From NCBI GenBank assembly GCA_934432595.1, contig CAKRYR010000003.1, forward strand, positions 1 through 64,000: a stretch of 64,000 nt of DNA. The letters are read 5' to 3'. The stretch is from an uncultured Lachnospiraceae bacterium (GTDB lineage Bacteria; Bacillota; Clostridia; Lachnospirales; Lachnospiraceae). The translations under genes were made by a program, and so were the position numbers. The notes under the pieces were generated by a model, which ran no database searches, was not told the DNA's origin, and saw only the letters and a list, made by a program, of their open reading frames with translations. Below, in pieces: positions 34,070 through 43,294 of this stretch. Numbering within the stretch: position 1 is the stretch's first letter; each line of letters begins with the position of its first letter.

Positions 34070-35014
34070 ATGGCGGAGAAGAAAGGTTTTTTTAAAAGAT
34101 TAGTTTCAGGTTTGACAAAAACAAGAAATAGCATCGCATCATCTATTAATAGTGTTTTTAGTGGATTTTCAAAGATTGATGAAGACTTTTATGAAGAATT
34201 AGAAGAAATACTGATTATGGCTGATATGGGTGTATACACAACAGAAAAAGTTATAGATAGCCTAAGGGAAAAAGTAAAAGAAAATAAGATAAAAGAGCCG
34301 GAAGAATGTAGACAACTATTAGTCAATAGTATAAAAGAACAGATGAAAGTTGACGAAAAAGCATATGATTTCGAAAATGAAAAATCAGTTGTGCTTTTAA
34401 TCGGTGTAAATGGAGTTGGTAAGACTACAACTACAGGTAAACTTGCAAGCAGATATAAAAGCGAAGGTAAAAAGGTGCTTATGGCAGCAGCAGACACTTT
34501 TAGGGCAGCAGCAATTGAACAGTTAACGGAATGGTCTAATCGTTCAGGCGTTGATATTATTGCTCAAAAGGAAGGTTCCGACCCAGCGGCAGTTGTATAT
34601 GATGCTGTAAATGCTGCTAAGGCTAGAAATACAGATATTTTGTTATGTGATACGGCAGGTAGACTTCATAATAAGAAAAATCTTATGGAAGAGTTAAAGA
34701 AGATTGGTAGAATTATAGAAAGAGAGTACCCAGATGCTCGAAGAGAAGCATTTATTGTTCTAGATGGTACAACCGGACAAAATGCTTTAAGTCAGGCTAA
34801 ACAATTTAGTGAAGTTACTGATTTGACAGGTATTATTCTAACTAAACTAGATGGAACTGCAAAGGGGGGAATCGCAATTGCTATACAAAGTGAACTTAAT
34901 ATTCCTGTTAAGTATATAGGTGTTGGTGAACAAATAGAAGATTTGCAAAGATTTGATTCAGACGCCTTTGTTAATGCGTTATTTGACATTGAAAATAGTG
35001 AAGCTGATGAATAG
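34070..35014 (+). CDS. ftsY: Signal recognition particle receptor FtsY
   Basis: 314 residues. FtsY is the membrane-associated GTPase that docks SRP-ribosome complexes at the Sec translocon. It has a short basic N-terminus (no long acidic A domain, as usual in Firmicutes), the N helical domain (about 25-95) and the G domain: GVNGVGKTTTTGKLA, DTFRAAAIEQL, DTAGRLHNKKNLMEEL, TKLDGTAKGGIAI and YIGVGEQIEDLQ. ATG 34070 follows AAGGAAGG, 19 nt after smc. A 9-bp inverted repeat at 35062-35093 may end the rnc-smc-ftsY transcript. Confidence 0.98.
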   Translation: MAEKKGFFKRLVSGLTKTRNSIASSINSVFSGFSKIDEDFYEELEEILIMADMGVYTTEKVIDSLREKVKENKIKEPEECRQLLVNSIKEQMKVDEKAYDFENEKSVVLLIGVNGVGKTTTTGKLASRYKSEGKKVLMAAADTFRAAAIEQLTEWSNRSGVDIIAQKEGSDPAAVVYDAVNAAKARNTDILLCDTAGRLHNKKNLMEELKKIGRIIEREYPDARREAFIVLDGTTGQNALSQAKQFSEVTDLTGIILTKLDGTAKGGIAIAIQSELNIPVKYIGVGEQIEDLQRFDSDAFVNALFDIENSEADE

Positions 35015-35152
35015 ATAGAATTATAGTATAGTTTAAAAGATTTTATATTTAGAATTACATTTTAATAAGAGATATAAGATGATTTCTTATTAATTTAAAT
35101 ATACAGGCGAGTAGAAGATAATTGATAGGGGAGATTAAGGAGTTGACATCAT

Positions 35153-36367
35153 ATGACTTTAGACAAATTTGAAGAAGCAACAGAAGTTGTTAAAAAAGTA
35201 ATTTTACGTACAAAACTAGTATATAGTGATTATTTTACTGCTATGACAGGTAATAAAGTATTTTTAAAACCAGAAAATATGCAGTTTACAGGTGCATATA
35301 AAGTTAGAGGTGCATTTTATAAAATAAGTACCTTGTCAATAGAAGAAAGAGAACGTGGCTTGATTACTGCTTCAGCAGGAAATCATGCTCAAGGTGTAGC
35401 TTTTGCTGCGAAGCATTACGGAGCTAAGGCAATAATTGTTATGCCAACAACTACTCCATTAATAAAAGTTAATAGAACTAAGAGTTATGGAGCTGAGGTT
35501 ATTTTATATGGTAACGTATATGATGATTCTTGTAAATATGCAATGGAGTTAGCAGAAAAAGAAGGCTATACATTTATACATCCTTTTGATGATGAAGTTG
35601 TAGCAACTGGACAAGGAACTATTGCAATGGAGATATTCAAAGACCTACCAACTGTCGATATAATATTAGTACCAATCGGTGGAGGTGGTCTTGCGGCAGG
35701 TGTTTCAACTTTAGCTAAACAGCTTAACCCTAATATTAAGGTTATTGGTGTTGAACCGGCAGGGGCTAATTGTATGCAAGAATCTTTAAAAAAAGGAAAA
35801 GTTGTTGAATTAAAACATATAGATACAATTGCTGATGGTACAGCTGTTAAGCGTCCTGGTGAAAAGATATTTCCATATATTCAAAAAAATGTAGATGAGA
35901 TAATAACTATTGATGATAAAGAATTAATAGTTAGTTTTCTTGATGTTATTGAAAATCATAAGATGGTTGTAGAAAATTCAGGACTTTTAACGGTTGCTGC
36001 TCTTAGACATTTAAACTGTAAGGGTAAAAAGGTTGTAAGTGTTTTAAGTGGTGGCAATATGGATATTATTACTGTATCAAGTGTTGTACAAAATGGACTT
36101 ATTCAACGTGATAGAATATTTACATTTTCAGTACAATTACCAGATAAACCAGGTGAATTAGTTAATGTGGCAACTATTATAGCTAATTTACAAGGAAATG
36201 TTATTAAACTTGAGCATAACCAATTTGTAAGTTTGAATCGTAATGCTGCAGTTGAACTTACAATAACTCTTGAAGCTTTTGGACATGAACATAAAATGAA
36301 AATACTTCAAGCGTTAAAAGATGCTGGATACGAAGTAAATGAGGAAATGCCAAGTAGTTTATACTAA
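35153..36367 (+). CDS. ilvA: Threonine ammonia-lyase
   Basis: 404 residues. It is a PLP enzyme converting threonine to 2-oxobutanoate and ammonia. The PLP lysine is in FTGAYKVRGA, the glycine loop in ITASAGNHAQGVA and VPIGGGGLAAG, and a C-terminal ACT domain (about 325-404: FSVQLPDKPGELVNVATIIANLQGNVI) provides allosteric control. The length and single ACT domain fit the short IlvA/TdcB group that can be biosynthetic or catabolic; no other ilv genes are nearby and no T-box leader is seen. ATG 35153 follows AAGGAG. Confidence 0.93.
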   Translation: MTLDKFEEATEVVKKVILRTKLVYSDYFTAMTGNKVFLKPENMQFTGAYKVRGAFYKISTLSIEERERGLITASAGNHAQGVAFAAKHYGAKAIIVMPTTTPLIKVNRTKSYGAEVILYGNVYDDSCKYAMELAEKEGYTFIHPFDDEVVATGQGTIAMEIFKDLPTVDIILVPIGGGGLAAGVSTLAKQLNPNIKVIGVEPAGANCMQESLKKGKVVELKHIDTIADGTAVKRPGEKIFPYIQKNVDEIITIDDKELIVSFLDVIENHKMVVENSGLLTVAALRHLNCKGKKVVSVLSGGNMDIITVSSVVQNGLIQRDRIFTFSVQLPDKPGELVNVATIIANLQGNVIKLEHNQFVSLNRNAAVELTITLEAFGHEHKMKILQALKDAGYEVNEEMPSSLY

Positions 36368-36400
36368 AAAATATAAATAAGAAAGGGTCGGATAACCAAT

Positions 36401-38410
36401 ATGACTTTACAAGATGCAAGGGAAGAGGTTATTAAAAGAGGTATTGAATTACTTGAAAAGGATGAAAGTGGCAATAGGTTAATATGTCCAATATGTAGAT
36501 GTGGAAGTGACGAGGGTGAAAAGGGCTTATCTTCACAAGATAAAGTACATTTTACATGTCCTTTAGGATGCTTTTCTAATGCAGATATTATTGGAATTAT
36601 TGGTATTAAAACTAAAACTAATAATGAAAATAATATTGTAAAGATGATTGTTGATCAATTGGAAATTAAGTTAGATGATGAAGAATTCGAAAAAGAAGAA
36701 ACAAAGAGAATGGAGAAGGCTTCATACTTAAATTATGTAAAAATAGATGATAATTCTGATGACGATTATCAATTATTTTACAATGAGTGTATTGAAAATA
36801 TTGATAAATGCAATTATTTGCAGACAAAGAATATAAGTAAAGAAATTCAAGAGCGTTTTAATATTGGATATTGTAGTGAATGGATAAGTCCAGCTACTAG
36901 TGAAGATATGAAAAAATACATATCAGCCTCACCTAGAATAATTATTCCATCAACAAGTGCTAGTTATGCTGCAATCTACGTTGGAACAAATAAAAATGTT
37001 GCACCAGTGCAAAGAGTAGGTGAATCATTTCTGTTTAACAGAGAGTGTTTAAATGATGGCGATTCCCCTATATTTGTGCTTGAAAATGAACTTGATGCAT
37101 TAAGTGTGATAGAATGTGGATATGATGCTATAGCAATTGGTGGCTTTTATAATATAAAATCTTTTTTTGATATACTAGAATGTGATGGCTGTAAACGTTT
37201 ATTAATTCTTTGCATTGATGATACAAAGGAAGATGCAGAGAAACTTATATATGATATTCAATCTAAATTAGCTGAGTTAAAACAAGATTCTATAGTATTT
37301 AATATAGCAAAGAAATTTAGTAGCGCAAATGATTTCTTATGTTTTAATAAGAGTGATTTTGAAAAGAGTCTTAGCGAAGGATTAAAAAAGGCAAAAGAAT
37401 ATAACTTAGGAAAAGTAAAAAAATATCAATTGGCTAATAGTAATATAAAATATATCGAAAGTTTTAAAAAAGGTATTGTTGACCGATTTAATACACCAGT
37501 AATAAAAACTGGATTTGGAAAACTAGATGAAGTATTAGACGGTGGATTATATGAAGGGTTATATATTCTAGAGGGAGCAAGCTCTGTTGGAAAAACGTCA
37601 TTAGCATTGCAAATGGCTGATAATATAGCTGCAGGAGATAATACAACAGACGTGATTATTTTTGCGCTAGAAATATCACGAAATGAATTGATAGCTAAGA
37701 GTTTAAGTAGATTAACTGCGAAATTATCATTAGAAAAGAATGTAGAAATTAGTAATGCTAAAACAACTAGAGGAATTACTTTAAAGGAATCATATAAAGC
37801 TGATAAGCAGCTTATTAAAGAAGCATGTAAACGTTATGAAAAGTATGCAAGCAATATTTATATGCATATATGTGATGATATTAATGCTTATGATATTAGG
37901 GAAAAAATAGAAAAGCATATTAAGAATACAAGTAAAGCTGGTCGTAAAGTTGTTGCTATTATTGATTATATACAGATTATGTCAGATTGTGATGAGAAAC
38001 ATAGAAGCAGTAATCAAAATATAAGACAGAATATAGTTGAACTTAAGAGAATAACTAGAGACCTTAGAATGCCAATAATAGGTATTAGTTCTGCTATTTC
38101 AGAAGATTCTATAATTTATTCAAGTGATGTTCTGCTTAATTTACAATTAGCAGGGCCAAAGGAGAATAAAGAGGATATAATAAAAGCAATGGAGCAGAAT
38201 CCTAGAAATATGGAAATTAGTATTTTTAAAAATAGAAATGGCTCTGTTGGCAAAGACATTGAATATATGTATTATCCTCAATATAATCTCTTTGAAGAGA
38301 ATGAGAATAATGAACATTTTACTAAAGAAGTATCTAAAAATATAGCAGAAGATAGATTAAATCAAGTACAGAATAATAAGAGTGTATTGAAGAAAAAAAC
38401 TAAACGATAG
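36401..38410 (+). CDS. Primase-helicase fusion (zinc finger, TOPRIM, DnaB-like)
   Basis: 669 residues. The N-terminus has cysteines Cys29, Cys32, Cys34, Cys53 and Cys57 (CPICRC...CPLGC), a primase-type zinc finger. Residues about 175-330 look like a TOPRIM module (IFVLENELDALSVIECGYDAIAIGG, then LILCIDDTKEDAEK). Residues about 365-630 are a DnaB/RadA-type RecA fold with Walker A GASSVGKT (392-399), FALEISRNELIAKSL and VVAIIDYIQIM, ending IFKNRNGSVGKDIEYMYY. The layout is that of T7 gp4-like proteins usually found in phages or mobile elements. None of the neighbours is phage-like. It may be a domesticated helper helicase. ATG 36401 follows AAAGGG. Confidence 0.8.
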   Translation: MTLQDAREEVIKRGIELLEKDESGNRLICPICRCGSDEGEKGLSSQDKVHFTCPLGCFSNADIIGIIGIKTKTNNENNIVKMIVDQLEIKLDDEEFEKEETKRMEKASYLNYVKIDDNSDDDYQLFYNECIENIDKCNYLQTKNISKEIQERFNIGYCSEWISPATSEDMKKYISASPRIIIPSTSASYAAIYVGTNKNVAPVQRVGESFLFNRECLNDGDSPIFVLENELDALSVIECGYDAIAIGGFYNIKSFFDILECDGCKRLLILCIDDTKEDAEKLIYDIQSKLAELKQDSIVFNIAKKFSSANDFLCFNKSDFEKSLSEGLKKAKEYNLGKVKKYQLANSNIKYIESFKKGIVDRFNTPVIKTGFGKLDEVLDGGLYEGLYILEGASSVGKTSLALQMADNIAAGDNTTDVIIFALEISRNELIAKSLSRLTAKLSLEKNVEISNAKTTRGITLKESYKADKQLIKEACKRYEKYASNIYMHICDDINAYDIREKIEKHIKNTSKAGRKVVAIIDYIQIMSDCDEKHRSSNQNIRQNIVELKRITRDLRMPIIGISSAISEDSIIYSSDVLLNLQLAGPKENKEDIIKAMEQNPRNMEISIFKNRNGSVGKDIEYMYYPQYNLFEENENNEHFTKEVSKNIAEDRLNQVQNNKSVLKKKTKR

Positions 38411-38449
38411 TATAGGCGGAAAAAAATATTTATTAAGTTTTGAAATAGG

Positions 38450-38491
38450 GCTCAGATTAACTAGCAAATGTATGTTAATCTGGGACTTTTT
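38450..38491 (+). terminator. Rho-independent terminator
   Basis: CTCAGATTAAC faces GTTAATCTGGG (one G-T pair), followed by ACTTTTT, after the primase-helicase gene. Confidence 0.75.
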
Positions 38492-38538
38492 ATTAGTAAA
38501 ACCGTTCCACTGAGGATGCACAACTCGTGGATGGGAAT

Positions 38539-38562
38539 TTGAATTGCGTTCCTACTCGCACG
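38539..38562. repeat. Dispersed repeat, second copy of the 5853 element
   Basis: TTGAATTGCGTTCCTACTCG followed by CACG; differs from 5853-5876 at two positions. The 15-bp tandem part is absent here. Confidence 0.7.
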
Positions 38563-38683
38563 AGTCAGAGCATTAAGCAACTCTTTATACTAGTACGTTT
38601 TTTAAAAGAAAGAAAAAACAACAAGAAACATTTGTATAAAAAACACAGATATCAGTTGTATTTGATAAAATATAAAAAAAACA

Positions 38684-38695
38684 GAACAAATTTTC
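38684..38695. promoter_or_regulatory. Possible LexA (SOS) box
   Basis: GAAC-AAAT-TTTC resembles the Gram-positive box GAAC-N4-GTTY with one base changed, ten bases upstream of the recA -35. Weak evidence alone; the location is what makes it worth noting. Confidence 0.35.
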
Positions 38696-38705
38696 GAAAA
38701 AGTAC

Positions 38706-38734
38706 TTGAAATTAATTTGTTAATGTGTTATAAA
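38706..38734 (+). promoter_or_regulatory. Sigma-A promoter of recA
   Basis: TTGAAA at 38706-38711, 17-nt spacer, TATAAA at 38729-38734, about 49 nt upstream of recA. Confidence 0.75.
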
Positions 38735-38782
38735 AAAATAGTACTGATTATGAGATAGAAAGAGAAAGGAATAGATTGAAAA

Positions 38783-39847
38783 ATGAGTGACGATAACAAG
38801 AAGAAAGCATTAGAATCTGCTTTAGCGCAGATAGAGAAACAATTTGGTAAAGGTTCGGTTATGAAACTTGGAGAACAAGGTGCTAATATGAACATAGAGG
38901 CTGTTCCAACGGGTTCATTAAGTCTAGATGTAGCTTTGGGCGTTGGAGGAGTTCCTAAGGGTAGAATTATTGAAGTATATGGTCCTGAGTCAAGTGGTAA
39001 GACTACAGTTGCGTTACATATGGTTGCTGAGGTTCAAAAACGTGGTGGAATAGCTGGATTTATAGATGCAGAACATGCCCTTGATCCTGTATATGCTAAG
39101 AATATAGGTGTTGACATTGATAATCTATATATTTCACAACCAGATAACGGAGAACAAGCACTTGAGATAACAGAGACTATGGTTAGATCTGGTGCAGTTG
39201 ATATAGTTATTGTTGACTCAGTTGCAGCGTTGGTTCCTAAGGCAGAAATAGATGGAGAGATGGGAGATTCTCACGTTGGTCTTCAAGCAAGATTAATGTC
39301 ACAAGCATTAAGAAAATTAACAGCTGTTATAAGTAAATCAAACTGTATAGTAATATTTATTAACCAATTAAGAGAAAAAGTTGGTGTTATGTTTGGTAAT
39401 CCAGAGACTACAACAGGTGGTAGAGCTCTTAAATTCTATGCTTCAGTAAGATTAGATGTAAGAAGAATAGAAGCACTTAAGATGGCAGGAGAAATTATAG
39501 GTAATAGAACTAGAATTAAGATAGTTAAGAATAAGGTTGCTCCTCCATTTAAGGAAGCAGAGTTTGATATAATGTTTGGTAAAGGAATATCAAGAGAAGG
39601 AGATGTTCTCGACTTAGCTGCTAATGAAGGAATTGTAGTTAAGAGTGGTGCTTGGTATGCATATGAAGGTAATAAGATCGGACAAGGTAGAGAAAATGCT
39701 AAAGTATACTTAAGAGATAATCCTAAAGTATTTGGAGAAATTGAGAATAAAGTAAGAGAAAGATTTGGTTTCCCTTTAAATGAATCAGAAAGTAAAGGAA
39801 AATCAACTAAGAAAGAAGAGTCAGGTCAACAAGAATTAAATTTATAA
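38783..39847 (+). CDS. recA: Recombinase RecA
   Basis: 354 residues. RecA drives homologous recombination and triggers the SOS response. Motifs: Walker A GPESSGKTT, FIDAEHALDPVYAKNIGVD, Walker B VDIVIVDSVAAL, DSHVGLQARLMSQALRKLT (loop 1) and the loop 2 region FINQLREKVGVMFGNPETTTGG. The C-terminal tail is Lys/Glu-rich. ATG 38783 with GAAAGGAAT upstream. recX follows 89 nt later, the usual pair in which RecX limits RecA. Confidence 0.99.
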   Translation: MSDDNKKKALESALAQIEKQFGKGSVMKLGEQGANMNIEAVPTGSLSLDVALGVGGVPKGRIIEVYGPESSGKTTVALHMVAEVQKRGGIAGFIDAEHALDPVYAKNIGVDIDNLYISQPDNGEQALEITETMVRSGAVDIVIVDSVAALVPKAEIDGEMGDSHVGLQARLMSQALRKLTAVISKSNCIVIFINQLREKVGVMFGNPETTTGGRALKFYASVRLDVRRIEALKMAGEIIGNRTRIKIVKNKVAPPFKEAEFDIMFGKGISREGDVLDLAANEGIVVKSGAWYAYEGNKIGQGRENAKVYLRDNPKVFGEIENKVRERFGFPLNESESKGKSTKKEESGQQELNL

Positions 39848-39936
39848 TATAAAGCCCAATAATAACTTATGCTAGTTAGAAGATATATGAATAGTTTTAG
39901 GGTAATAAATCACATATAAGTGAGGTCTTTGTAAAA

Positions 39937-40551
39937 ATGAAAATAATAAGTATAGAACCTAATGGTAATAAAAAGAATAAAAAAAATAAAATATTATTAG
40001 ATAATGACACTTATTTTTATCTGTATGACAGTGAGATAAAAAAACTCGATTTACATGAAGACTGCGAGATTGATGTGGTTCTATATGATGTTATATTTGA
40101 AGAATACCTATTTGCTAGAGCTAAGAAAAAAGCTCTAGCAATTTTAGATAAAACAATGAGTTCAAAAGAACAGATTCGTACTAAACTTAGACGAAATGAC
40201 TTTGGTGATAATGTAATAGATAAGGTAATAGCATTATTAGAAGAATATAATCTATTAAATGATTATGAATATACTAGAGCATATATTGCATCATACCAGA
40301 ATAAAAAAAGTATGCGGGAGCTAAAATTTGAACTTCAAAAACGTGGAATTGATAGACAAATAATTGATGAACTTTTATCAGAACTAGATAGTTCAGAATT
40401 AGAAATAGCTAATATAGAAAAAATTGTCCGTAAATATAGGGACTCAGAAGGAAATATCCCTGTAGAAAAACGACAAAAAATAATGGCCTCGCTATATCGT
40501 AAAGGTTATGATAAAAATAATATACTTCGAGTATTAGATAAAGGAGAATAA
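39937..40551 (+). CDS. recX: Regulatory protein RecX
   Basis: 204 residues. RecX binds RecA filaments and inhibits or modulates strand exchange. It is made of three-helix repeats; the clearest are KALAILDKTMSSKEQIRTKLRRNDFGDNVIDKVIALLEEYNLLNDYEYTRAYI and KSMRELKFELQKRGIDRQIIDELL. The N-terminal about 55 residues are a variable extension. ATG 39937 follows GTGAGGTC. The recA-recX-rny order is typical of Clostridia. Confidence 0.93.
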   Translation: MKIISIEPNGNKKNKKNKILLDNDTYFYLYDSEIKKLDLHEDCEIDVVLYDVIFEEYLFARAKKKALAILDKTMSSKEQIRTKLRRNDFGDNVIDKVIALLEEYNLLNDYEYTRAYIASYQNKKSMRELKFELQKRGIDRQIIDELLSELDSSELEIANIEKIVRKYRDSEGNIPVEKRQKIMASLYRKGYDKNNILRVLDKGE

Positions 40552-40593
40552 TGAGTAATAAAATGTGTTAAATGTGGATATATAGAACTATAT

Positions 40594-40635
40594 GCAAATC
40601 GTCACTCATAACACTAAAATGGAAATCGACCCTAA
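40594..40635. repeat. Fold-back element family, copy C (partial)
   Basis: CAAATCGTCACTCATAACAC and AAATGGAAATCGACCCTA match the distal 45 bp of the right arm of copies A and B (1075-1108). No partner arm was found, so this is a fragment. Confidence 0.7.
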
Positions 40636-40755
40636 CATAACCTAACATAACAAAACAAGCCTGGAAATTTAAATTTACTTGACTTTTGTTGGAAAACAGT
40701 ATAGAATAAGTTTGTTGTAGTTTGTACTATGAAAACTAAATAGGGAGGTGCTAAT

Positions 40756-42351
40756 GTGCCATTGATAAATAACTCTATTTTTGCTCTAGCAAGTAGTTCA
40801 GTTATCTTGCCAGCAGTTATCGTAGGAATTGTAGTACTATTGATTTCTGCACCATTGACTTGGTTTATAGCTATTGAGAATAGAAAAAGAAATTATGAAG
40901 CTAAAGTTGGTAGCGCCGAAGAAAAGGCAAGAGGAATTATAGACGAAGCATATAAGACTGCTGAAACTACTAAAAAAGAGGCATTGTTAGAAGTAAAAGA
41001 AGAATCAATACGTACTAAGAATGACCTAGACAAAGAGATTAAAGAACGTAGAGCAGAAATACAACGTTATGAGAAAAGAGTTTTGTCAAAAGAGGAGACA
41101 TTGGACAAGAAGATTGAATCTTTGGAAAAGAAAGAATCAAGAGTTGCCTCTAAAGAATCTGAAATCGAAAAAGTTAAAGCTGAATTAGCTGAAATGAAAG
41201 ATAAGAAGATTAAGGAACTTGAGAGTATTTCTGGACTAACCCCTGAACAAGCTAAAGAATATCTTTTAAAAACTGTTGAAGATGATGTAAAACATGATAC
41301 AGCGATAATGATTAAAGAGTATGAAGCTAAAGCAAAGGATGAAGCTGATAAAAAAGCTAAAGATTTGGTTATTACAGCTATTCAAAAATGTGCTGCAGAC
41401 CATGTTGCAGAAAGTACTATTTCAGTAGTTCAACTTCCAAGTGATGAAATGAAAGGACGTATTATCGGACGTGAAGGACGTAATATACGTACTTTAGAGA
41501 CAATGACAGGTGTTGATTTAATAATAGATGATACACCAGAAGCAGTTATATTGTCAGGTTTTGATCCAATTAGAAGAGAGATTGCTAGAATAGCGTTAGA
41601 GAAGTTGATTGTTGATGGACGTATTCATCCATCAAGAATTGAGGAAATGGTAGAAAAAGCACAAAAAGAAGTAGAGGTAATGATTAAAGAGGAAGGTGAA
41701 GCAGCAACATTAGAGGTTGGTATTCACGGAATTCATCCAGAATTGGTGAAGTTACTTGGTAAGATGAAATTTAGGACAAGTTATGGCCAAAATGCTTTGA
41801 AACATTCAATAGAAGTAGCTCATTTATCTGGCTTATTAGCAGCTGAAATAGGTGTTGATATTAGAACAGCAAAAAGAGCAGGTTTGCTTCATGATATTGG
41901 AAAATCTCTTGATCATGAAATCGAAGGATCACATATTCAAATTGGTGTTGACTTATGTAGAAAATATAAGGAATCAGGCATTATTGTAAATGCTGTTGAG
42001 GCACATCATGGAGATGTAGAACCAGAAACACTTATAGCATGTATCGTTCAAGCGGCAGATACTATATCAGCTGCAAGACCAGGTGCTAGACGTGAAACAT
42101 TAGAAACATATACAAACAGACTAAAACAATTAGAAGATATTGCAAATAGCTTTGAAGGAGTTGATAAGTCATTTGCTATTCAAGCAGGTAGAGAAATCAG
42201 AGTTATGGTTGTGCCTGACCAAATCAGTGATGATGATATGGTTATACTTGGTAGAGATTTATCAAAACGTATTGAATCTGAATTAGAATATCCAGGTCAA
42301 ATCAAAATTAATGTAATTAGAGAAAGCAGAGTTGTGGAGTATGCTAAATAA
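40756..42351 (+). CDS. rny: Ribonuclease Y
   Basis: 531 residues. RNase Y is the membrane-anchored endonuclease that starts mRNA decay in many Firmicutes. It has an N-terminal membrane helix (about 16-37), a long charged coiled coil (about 40-170), a KH domain (about 205-275, with GRIIGREGRNIRTLE) and an HD domain (about 340-440) with the metal-binding AGLLHDIGKSLDHE and AHHGDVEPET. The start is GTG 40756 after GGGAGGTG. It is a separate unit from recX, with a 204-nt gap containing repeat copy C. Confidence 0.97.
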   Translation: MPLINNSIFALASSSVILPAVIVGIVVLLISAPLTWFIAIENRKRNYEAKVGSAEEKARGIIDEAYKTAETTKKEALLEVKEESIRTKNDLDKEIKERRAEIQRYEKRVLSKEETLDKKIESLEKKESRVASKESEIEKVKAELAEMKDKKIKELESISGLTPEQAKEYLLKTVEDDVKHDTAIMIKEYEAKAKDEADKKAKDLVITAIQKCAADHVAESTISVVQLPSDEMKGRIIGREGRNIRTLETMTGVDLIIDDTPEAVILSGFDPIRREIARIALEKLIVDGRIHPSRIEEMVEKAQKEVEVMIKEEGEAATLEVGIHGIHPELVKLLGKMKFRTSYGQNALKHSIEVAHLSGLLAAEIGVDIRTAKRAGLLHDIGKSLDHEIEGSHIQIGVDLCRKYKESGIIVNAVEAHHGDVEPETLIACIVQAADTISAARPGARRETLETYTNRLKQLEDIANSFEGVDKSFAIQAGREIRVMVVPDQISDDDMVILGRDLSKRIESELEYPGQIKINVIRESRVVEYAK

Positions 42352-42421
42352 CATTAAATAATTATTTTATTAGTTATTTTTGTATAGATTTTGACAAGTT
42401 GGTTATATTAAGAAGACATAG

Positions 42422-42450
42422 AAAGCTAAGGGTTTTTCCCTTAGCTTTTT
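42422..42450 (+). terminator. Rho-independent terminator
   Basis: AAAGCTAAGGG, loop TTTTT, CCCTTAGCTTTTT, after rny. Confidence 0.93.
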
Positions 42451-42459
42451 CTTAATGTG

Positions 42460-42483
42460 TAGGAAATTGCGTTGCATTTCCTA
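42460..42483. repeat. Short intergenic hairpin
   Basis: TAGGAAAT-TGCGTTGC-ATTTCCTA, perfect 8-bp stem. TTGCATTTCCTATT also occurs in reverse at about 2168-2181, so it may be another dispersed element. Confidence 0.5.
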
Positions 42484-42536
42484 TTAAATAAAACACTTTA
42501 TTATGACATTTTTATGATTAAGAAAAGAGGTTAAAT

Positions 42537-43070
42537 ATGGCAGATATTAAAGTTAAAAATAGAGATTTAATATATAAAGGAAAGATAATAGATTTTTATA
42601 AGGATACCATTCAATTACCAGATGGAAGAGAGGTAATATGGGATTATATTGATCATAAGGGAGCAGCTGCTGTTGTACCTGTAGATGATGAAGGAAATAT
42701 AATAATGGTTAGACAATATAGAAATGCTATAAAGAAACAAACATTAGAAATACCTGCAGGTGGACTAAACCCAGGAGAAAATCCTATGGTTTGCGCAGCA
42801 AGAGAACTTGAGGAAGAAACAGGATATACTGTAAAAAGTATAGAGCCGTTAACAAATATTTATACAGCAATAGCGTATTGTAATGAAATAATATATGTAT
42901 ATTTTGCTAAAGTAGGAGAGGAAAAAGAACAACATTTAGATGATGACGAATATATAGAAGTTAAAAAATATTCTATAGGTGAATTGGAAAAAATGATTTT
43001 AGATGGAACCATACAAGATACTAAGACAATTTCATCTATTCTAGCTTATAAATTGAAATATTTAAAGTAA
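42537..43070 (+). CDS. NUDIX hydrolase, ADP-ribose pyrophosphatase type
   Basis: 177 residues. The NUDIX box is complete: GLNPGENPMVCAARELEEETGY, fitting G-x5-E-x7-REUxEExGU. The upstream GAAAVVPVDDEGNIIMVRQYRNAIKKQTLEIPAG and the Tyr/Phe after the box match ADP-ribose pyrophosphatases (NudF group), which split ADP-ribose to AMP and ribose 5-phosphate. The substrate is inferred from the family. ATG 42537 follows AAGAGG. It stands alone between terminators and repeats. Confidence 0.92.
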   Translation: MADIKVKNRDLIYKGKIIDFYKDTIQLPDGREVIWDYIDHKGAAAVVPVDDEGNIIMVRQYRNAIKKQTLEIPAGGLNPGENPMVCAARELEEETGYTVKSIEPLTNIYTAIAYCNEIIYVYFAKVGEEKEQHLDDDEYIEVKKYSIGELEKMILDGTIQDTKTISSILAYKLKYLK

Positions 43071-43091
43071 TTTACTTTGTTACATATTAAG

Positions 43092-43120
43092 TAACAGTTT
43101 AGCTATTGGCTGAACTGTTA
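43092..43120. repeat. Hairpin of the AGTTCAGC family
   Basis: TAACAGTTTAGC, loop TATTG, GCTGAACTGTTA: 12-bp stem with one G-T pair. Related to 15240-15267 and 22935-22957. Confidence 0.65.
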
Positions 43121-43131
43121 TGGAATTTTAA

Positions 43132-43147
43132 GGGCTCGTCACTAGAA
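43132..43147. repeat. Dispersed repeat tip GGGCTCGTCACTAGAA
   Basis: One change from 10586-10601; shares CGTCACTAGA with the end of fold-back copy D at 57185. Confidence 0.6.
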
Positions 43148-43219
43148 TTATTATAAATTTCCCTTGCAAAATCAAGGCTAAAAGAGTATAATAATGTATA
43201 TTATTGTAAGAGTTCGGGC

Positions 43220-43259
43220 AGCACCAAGCATTTACTGCTTGGTAATGTGTATCTACATA
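43220..43259. repeat. Dispersed palindromic element (copy 2)
   Basis: ACCAAGCA-TTTAC-TGCTTGGT hairpin plus TGTGTATCTACATA; matches the reverse complement of 25011-25050 at about 33 of 40 positions. Confidence 0.7.
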
Positions 43260-43294
43260 CAGTGTGCGGGTGATATAAAGGAATTAATAATTGA

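Larger units (their letters stand above)
38411..38782. other. Intergenic region before recA
   Basis: About 370 bp. It holds the terminator 38450-38491, the dispersed repeat at 38539-38562, a LexA-box-like sequence at 38684-38695 and the recA promoter at 38706-38734. A 60-codon open frame from 38527 spans the repeat and is not credible as a gene. Confidence 0.6.

Noticed and set aside
35015..35152. T-box or leader-peptide attenuator before ilvA
   Set aside because: The gap is short and lacks the T-box sequence AGGGTGGNACCGCG; only a 9-bp inverted repeat is present.
36401..38410. Prophage remnant
   Set aside because: Only one phage-type gene is present, with no integrase, structural, lysis or attachment-site signal around it.
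38527..38709. 60-codon open frame before recA
   Set aside because: It runs through a dispersed repeat and lysine-rich AT sequence, has no ribosome site and overlaps the recA promoter region.
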